Shown in pieces: positions 58,993-64,000 of a DNA stretch of 64,000 nt. Every line of letters starts with the position of its first letter. The stretch's first letter is position 1. The translations under genes and the position numbers were made by a program. Origin of the DNA: Aurelia coerulea. Lineage: Eukaryota > Cnidaria > Scyphozoa > Semaeostomeae > Ulmaridae. Below the pieces are notes generated by a model that saw only the letters and a list, made by a program, of their open reading frames with translations, did no database searches and was not told the DNA's origin. The DNA lies in contig CM076954.1 in NCBI GenBank assembly GCA_039566865.1, positions 13,416,001 to 13,480,000 on the forward strand, written 5' to 3'.

Positions 58993-60438
58993 ATGACCAA
59001 GTTGGTTGATCAGATCAACGAACGACCAAATATGTCTTTAACGGAGAACGGAATCGAGCATGAAGACCAACTGGGGCAAGCCCAAGTTAATGGGAAGCTC
59101 GAGCAGTCTGACGATATGTTCTCAACAGGAGAAGAAGGAATGAAGCAGGAGGGTAAGACAAGGCAGTTTCCAGTAAATGGACAAGGAACTTTCATCTATA
59201 CAAGAAAATTTTCCAAAGAAACAGAGAGCGGGGAATTTGCGATCGTAGTTACGCCAGAAAATAGGAAAGCCCCCAAAACTCCGGAGGAGTATATTGTGTT
59301 AAAGGTTGAGTGTGAGAAAGTCGAGTTCGTAATGAAACGAAAAGACGAAGATCAAGTTTTGCTAGCTGAGAAATACGGGGATGATATTGGATGCGATCCT
59401 GAGCATCTGGTAACCTATTGGTATAGTTATGATCGAGATGCTTGCATCCTCAAGTACGGAAAAGGATATAGAATGGTAGAGACAACACTGCTGCAACACG
59501 ACTTCCTGAAAGGGATGAGCGACAAAGCGAAAGAACGGGAAAGAAAGAAGCTGGCCAATTTCTTCAACCCTTCCAAACCAATATATGTGATGGTGTTCGT
59601 TTGTTCGACACAGCTAAACCATGGGGCACTCATAGATGTGCAGCCTACTTTCCAGTTTGAAGCAGAACCGTTAATGAGCGATTACCCTCCTTTTGTTAAG
59701 GACAGTGCAGACGTGACTCTCTTCGACATAGACAGAAATCAGTACATCTTCTCAAAGAGCTTGCCAATAGCTTGTCAGGAGCTGTATTACAATATCAAAA
59801 ACCTGAAGCTTGAATTCCCAGAAAACCCCATAATGAAATTATCGGAAGCGATTCGTTACAGCTTGGAAACCAGGGGTATGATGCTTTATAGAATCCTTCA
59901 AAAGAAGATCGATGATGCTGAATTTGGTGATAAATCGGAAGTTTATATCCGGGTTACTCTTGGCCCTGATATGCGAACCGGACCGGGAATACCTTATGTT
60001 CTAGAGATCTGGCCACGCGGATGTAAAAGCCCGGTCCACAATCATGGAGCAGCAAATGCAGTGATTAAAGTTCTGTTTGGGCAGATCCAGGTCAAGATTT
60101 TCAACAAAGGAACCAACCCGCCCAAGAAATCGGATCTTATCAAGAAATTCGATGCGAAAGAGGGAGATGTGACATGGATGGACCAGAATTGGTACCAGAG
60201 GCATCAATTGATCAACAGAACCAATGATTTCTGCGCCACAATTCAATGCTACAGATATGCTCCAGATGACAAGCTCCATTGGCCCGGATTCGACTTTGTC
60301 ACAGCTGGTGGCGAAGAAGAGAAATGTGTATTGGATACATTTTTGCCAAACAGTGATGCAACCTTCCTGACGATGCGAAACACGGTTCTCAAGGAGTATG
60401 AGAGATATCTGGTTGGCGATGGACCGAAGGATATGTAG
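58993..60438 (+). CDS. Cysteine-dioxygenase-like cupin protein, intronless
   Basis: 481 aa in one exon. The C-terminal third is a cysteine-dioxygenase-type cupin: PVHNHG supplies H349 and H351, and QRHQLIN supplies H404, the 3-His iron site with the family's spacing (53 residues from the second to the third His). The partner of the Cys-Tyr crosslink of animal CDO is missing: Ala stands at the Cys position, while a Tyr near QCYRYAPDD is present. The reaction would be thiol or related oxidation; the substrate cannot be told. Residues about 60-260 form a separate region (WYSYDRDACILKYGKG) that I do not recognise, making the protein more than twice the length of a usual CDO (about 200 aa). Residues 1-55 are acidic and probably disordered. 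Start is the first in-frame Met. Lack of introns may reflect retroposition. Confidence 0.85.
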   Translation: MTKLVDQINERPNMSLTENGIEHEDQLGQAQVNGKLEQSDDMFSTGEEGMKQEGKTRQFPVNGQGTFIYTRKFSKETESGEFAIVVTPENRKAPKTPEEYIVLKVECEKVEFVMKRKDEDQVLLAEKYGDDIGCDPEHLVTYWYSYDRDACILKYGKGYRMVETTLLQHDFLKGMSDKAKERERKKLANFFNPSKPIYVMVFVCSTQLNHGALIDVQPTFQFEAEPLMSDYPPFVKDSADVTLFDIDRNQYIFSKSLPIACQELYYNIKNLKLEFPENPIMKLSEAIRYSLETRGMMLYRILQKKIDDAEFGDKSEVYIRVTLGPDMRTGPGIPYVLEIWPRGCKSPVHNHGAANAVIKVLFGQIQVKIFNKGTNPPKKSDLIKKFDAKEGDVTWMDQNWYQRHQLINRTNDFCATIQCYRYAPDDKLHWPGFDFVTAGGEEEKCVLDTFLPNSDATFLTMRNTVLKEYERYLVGDGPKDM

Positions 60439-60636
60439 TTCTGTTGACTTTGCTCGGTCATATGAAACATTAGTTGTTTATATTCTCCAACGACTTAGAT
60501 TAGGCAATTTAAATTTTACTGTAATCTAAGGATGAATACACTCATGTCATCATGATATCGTACCAACAAATCTTTGATGCTACTTATTTGTAATGAATCA
60601 TAGTTGAATTTCTGAAACTTTACGTAGGATTCTATC

Positions 60637-61245
60637 AAGGACATATAATGTTACAATAGGATCCGCTACTCTTTGTTGACACCCAAGTACAAAGCGATTA
60701 GCGATCTTAGACAAAGGGAATTTTATGCCTGGTTGGTCAAGTCATAAACAAAAACAATGCAAGCTGCAAAAGTTGCTGCGAAACACAGGTAGCTGGCTGG
60801 CTCGTTGTGCATTCCATAAACGGTTTTTAAAAGCAAACTTGAGCCTAAATCCAAAGAAGAAGGATATATCTAAACTTCTGCACCAGACATTTTATTAGTT
60901 TGGTTCAGAAGCGGATTGACATGCGATTTAATTCTCCTATTTTTTGGGTGTAATTAAAACAGTTACTGCTCAGCTGTTGAACCAAACAAATGAAATGTCC
61001 GAGGCAGAAGTTTAGATATATCCTTCTTCTTTGGATTTATGCTTATATTGGCTCTTCAAAACCACTTTTGGAATACCCAACGAGCGAGCTAGCTACCTGG
61101 ATTTCGGAGCAACTTTTCCGGCTTGTTTTTGTTTATAAGTTGACGGACCAGGCCTTGAATTCCCGGTGTATGCAATCGCGAATCGCCTTGTATTTAGGTG
61201 TTAAACACAAAAGTAGCGGATTCTATTGTAACATTATCTGTCCTT
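60637..61245. mobile_element. 609-bp fold-back element
   Basis: AAGGACATATAATGTTACAA faces TTGTAACATTATCTGTCCTT and the arms pair over about 300 bp each, meeting near 60940 (ATATCTAAACTTCTGC / GCAGAAGTTTAGATAT in the inner part). It begins about 200 bp after the cupin stop codon and could fall in its 3' UTR. No target duplication recognised. Confidence 0.9.
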
Positions 61246-61336
61246 GTTTAGGATTGTAGGATTGTTTGATTGTATTATTGTAGGTTTGAGCCTCTGAGAC
61301 TCAAAATGCTAATTCTAAATTGTACTTTGAATTATA

Positions 61337-61964
61337 CCGGGTGAGCCAGAAAAAAGTTCCCACTTTTTGAAAATTCATAGCACCAAGAGAGTACTGGATG
61401 GATTGGAATGAATCAATATTTGCTTGACAGCCAAAAGATCGAAGTATTTTTGTGATTTTTCTCGCCTTCTTATGGGCACCGGAAAAATTGGTAAATTCAA
61501 GTTTACAAAACTTTGTGGTTGCGAAGTGACTGAAAAAGGCCTAAAATACTTGATCAAATCACAAAAGTCTCCTCGCTCAGAACAACAGAGAAAATGCAAT
61601 TTCTCATGGGTGAGAGATATCGTCTGGACATTTATTGCCATGGGACTGAAAATCTTAAAAATCTGTTTGAGAATCTGTCTTATAACTCTTGAGAGAAGTG
61701 AAACGCCCGTGCGTATTTTGCTGTGTGAGGAGAGTCCTAACGATTTGATCAAGTGTTTTTGGGCCCTTTTTCAGTAATTTGCAACCATGAAATTTTTGTA
61801 AAGTTGAATTTACCTATATTTGCAGTGCTTCTAAGAAGACGAGAATAATCACAAAAACATTTCAATCTTTTGGCTTTTAACTAGAATTTGAATCATTCAA
61901 ATCCACGAAGGACTTGTGTTGCTACTAATTTTCGAAAGTGGGAACTTTTTTCTGGCTCATCCGG
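61337..61964. mobile_element. TA-type MITE (CCGGGTGAGCC family, copy 2)
   Basis: CCGGGTGAGCCAGAAAAAAG is mirrored by CTTTTTTCTGGCTCATCCGG-like sequence and flanked by TA (61335-61336, 61965-61966). Same length class and interior as 10424-11045. A further end of this family (CCGAGTGAGCCAAAAAGTG) starts near 63609. Confidence 0.9.
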
Positions 61965-61966
61965 TA

Positions 61967-62501
61967 TATCAAGATGAACGATAGATTTTTTAATACTGTT
62001 TATAAGTACTTTAGATGATTGTACTTGAAAGAAGTTGTTTCATCATGTCTTGGAATTTCTACTAAACGAGAAATGTCATCAAACAAATCAGTTCCTAGAC
62101 ACAAATGCCAAAAAGCATCTTTAAAAGTTGGTGGTGTAATCAGCTTGTTCATTTTAACGAGGGTGCTAATTTTTCTAAGGTCACACAATAATGCTGGAAA
62201 AATGTTGAGAAACTTCGATTGTCAGTGTATACCAAAATCCAGGTGTGGGTACTCCCATTTTGGACCTGACGAGATATACCGCTAATAAAATTATGGGACA
62301 CGGTGTCATAAAGAAACGGATAGGGTGTCATAAACGAAAGGAAAATTGACCATATATATACTTTCGATAAAATTTTATGGGACAGGGTATACTTTTGGCA
62401 TAATTTGTCCATAGGACAGGGTTAGGGTGCAAAAGGGTTTTACACACACCCTGGCCATTTCCCTAGCTAAATACCCCAATGACTAAGACTGGTGATACCT
62501 C
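61967..62501. other. No gene seen
   Basis: Loose repeats of 'gggacagggt' with 'ataaaattttatggga' at 62290-62420 recall 8390-8440. No coding region recognised. Confidence 0.35.
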
Positions 62502-63570
62502 ACATTTACCATATGCAGTTCACCATATGGTAACACTGTGGTATCACCATGAATTGGCGGCAAAAAGACTAAAACAAACCTAAGCAAATCCTAGGAACAA
62601 GCATTTACCGGTTCACCATTTTCTAGCATTTACCGGTTCACCATTTACCATATGCACTGTGATATCACCATGAATTGGCGGCAAAAAGACTAAAACAAAC
62701 CTAAGCAAATCCTAGGAACAAGCATTTACCGGTTCACCATTTTCTAGCATTTACCGGTTCACCATTTACCATATGCACTGTGGTATCACCATGAATTGGC
62801 GGCAAAAAGACTAAAACAAACCTAAGCAAATCCTAGGAACAAGCATTTACCGGTTCACCATTTTCTAGCATTTACCGGTTCACCATTTACCATATGCACT
62901 GTGATATCACCATGAATTGGCGGCGAAAAGACCAAAACAAACCTAAGTAAATCTTAGGAACAAGCATTTACCGGTTAACCATTTTCTAGCATTTACCGGT
63001 TCACCATTTACCATATGCACTGTGGTATCACCATGAATTGGCGGCAAAAAGACTAAAACAAACCTAAGCAAATCCTAGGAACAAGCATTTACCGGTTCAC
63101 CATTTTCTAGCATTTACCGGTTCACCATTTACCATATGCACTGTGATATCACCATGAATTGGCGGCGAAAAGACCAAAACAAACCTAAGTAAATCTTAGG
63201 AACAAGCATTTACCGGTTAACCATTTTCTAGCATTTACCGGTTCACCATTTACCATATGCACTGTGATATCACCATGAATTGGCGGCGAAAAGACCAAAA
63301 CAAACCTAAGTAAATCTTAGGAACAAGCATTTACCGGTTAACCATTTTCTAGCATTTACCGGTTCACCATTTACCATATGCACTGTGGTATCACCATGAA
63401 TTGGCGGCGAAAAGACGAAAACCAACCTAAGCAAATCTTAGAAACTAGCATTTACCGGTTCACCATTTTCTAGCATTTACCGGTTCATCATTTACCATAT
63501 GCACTGTGGTATCACCATGAATTGGCGGCGAAAAGACCAAAACAAACCTAAGCAAATCTTAAAAACTAGC
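62502..63570. repeat. 121-bp satellite array, about 9 units
   Basis: GCATTTACCGGTTCACC recurs at 62601, 62722, 62843, 62964, 63085, 63206, 63327 and 63448 (period 121). Each unit holds that motif twice. Unit variants alternate: 'ggcggcaaaaagactaaaac' and 'ggcggcgaaaagaccaaaac'. The first unit is partial and the last two are more diverged, as expected at array edges. Confidence 0.95.
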
Positions 63571-63791
63571 ATCCTAGAAGAGCGGAGAACATAGAGATGA
63601 CAAATACCGAGTGAGCCAAAAAGTGAAAATACTGGACAATCATCCAGATTTTATTATGCTACTTAAAGAGGCATTGTCATCATTTTTTCATTTTTTTCAT
63701 TTAATCCATATTTAAAGTTGGTATTTACAATAGTAACTAAGAACATACTAATTCAAACCAACTATTTACAAAAATATACTTTATACAAAAA

Positions 63792-64000
63792 TTAGCAGCA
63801 TATTTTGCAGGTGCATTTATCGCCAGCCCAGTCTTTGATCTTCTTTTTAAAAGCAGAAAGTGTTGGTTCATTTTTAACACTATCATCTAGGGTGTTTCAG
63901 AGGAAACTCCCTCTAAAGGACAGTGATTCTTGCCCATAGCACTGTGTCTTTATTTGTGGCAGTTTGCAAAGATATAGTATCCTTAGATCATAAGCTACAT
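63792..64000 (-). pseudogene. 3' end of a second LINE ORF2 (broken)
   Basis: Minus-strand translation gives NEPTLSAFKKKIKDWAG then a CTCKICC Cys cluster and a stop, matching the form of the ORF2 C terminus at 47170-47272 (LKTFKNLIKRWDG, CKCSAC). A TGA replaces the Trp expected just before NTLDD, so the copy is dead. An AT-rich 3' UTR runs left to about 63680. The rest lies beyond the right edge. Confidence 0.7.

Noticed and set aside
58751..58996. 81-codon open frame overlapping the cupin start by ATGA
   Set aside because: Eukaryotic context makes an operon-like overlap unlikely; no homology recognised. Treated as 5' UTR.
1..64000. tRNA, rRNA or other structured RNA genes
   Set aside because: None recognised by eye; a covariance-model scan would be needed to exclude short ones.

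Overview
The window is animal nuclear DNA, most likely from an anthozoan cnidarian (stony coral or sea anemone). The reasoning: all multi-exon genes have GT-AG introns with matching phases; the host genes are a PAN/CUB secreted protein, a DEG/ENaC (ASIC-type) channel and a cysteine-dioxygenase-like cupin protein; and the rest is AT-rich and packed with short inverted-repeat transposons, often nested. Species is not determinable from the sequence alone.

Layout. 1-3.68 kb: gene-poor flank with a 274-bp tandem duplication. 3.68-22.2 kb: one 18.5-kb DNA transposon, bounded by matching inverted ends that each contain arrays of a 70-bp repeat. It carries two convergent, apparently intact genes: a three-exon IS3/retroviral-integrase-like DDE transposase (+ strand, 486 aa) and a six-exon gene on the - strand (796 aa) for a protein with two UBZ4-type zinc fingers, a UBA-like segment and a HECT-type E3 ligase domain. 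Small elements sit in its introns and between the genes but not in its exons. 22.2-28.5 kb: a host gene on the - strand (signal peptide, PAN/apple domain, Cys-rich exon, CUB exon), with MITEs in every intron seen. 28.5-40.8 kb: nested non-autonomous transposons, several with exact target-site duplications (8, 9, 5 and 2 bp). 42.1-47.4 kb: a near-complete CR1/L2-like LINE, whose esterase-type ORF1 is separated from the endonuclease/reverse transcriptase ORF2 by a single in-frame UGA. 49.6-52.5 kb: more inverted-repeat elements. 52.7 kb: the last exon of an ASIC/ENaC-like channel (- strand). 53.85-58.4 kb: a nest of elements at least four levels deep, including an intact-ended hAT MITE. 59.0-60.4 kb: an intronless cupin gene (+). 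60.6-64 kb: a fold-back element, a TA-type MITE, a 121-bp satellite array and the 3' end of a second, inverted LINE.

The strongest candidate for an unusual system is the 18.5-kb element: a DDE integrase travelling with a ubiquitin-binding, HECT-domain protein. I believe related integrase-plus-HECT pairs exist in cnidarian and fish genomes (IS3EU-like elements in repeat catalogues), but I cannot check this here. All splice models and repeat boundaries below were read by eye.
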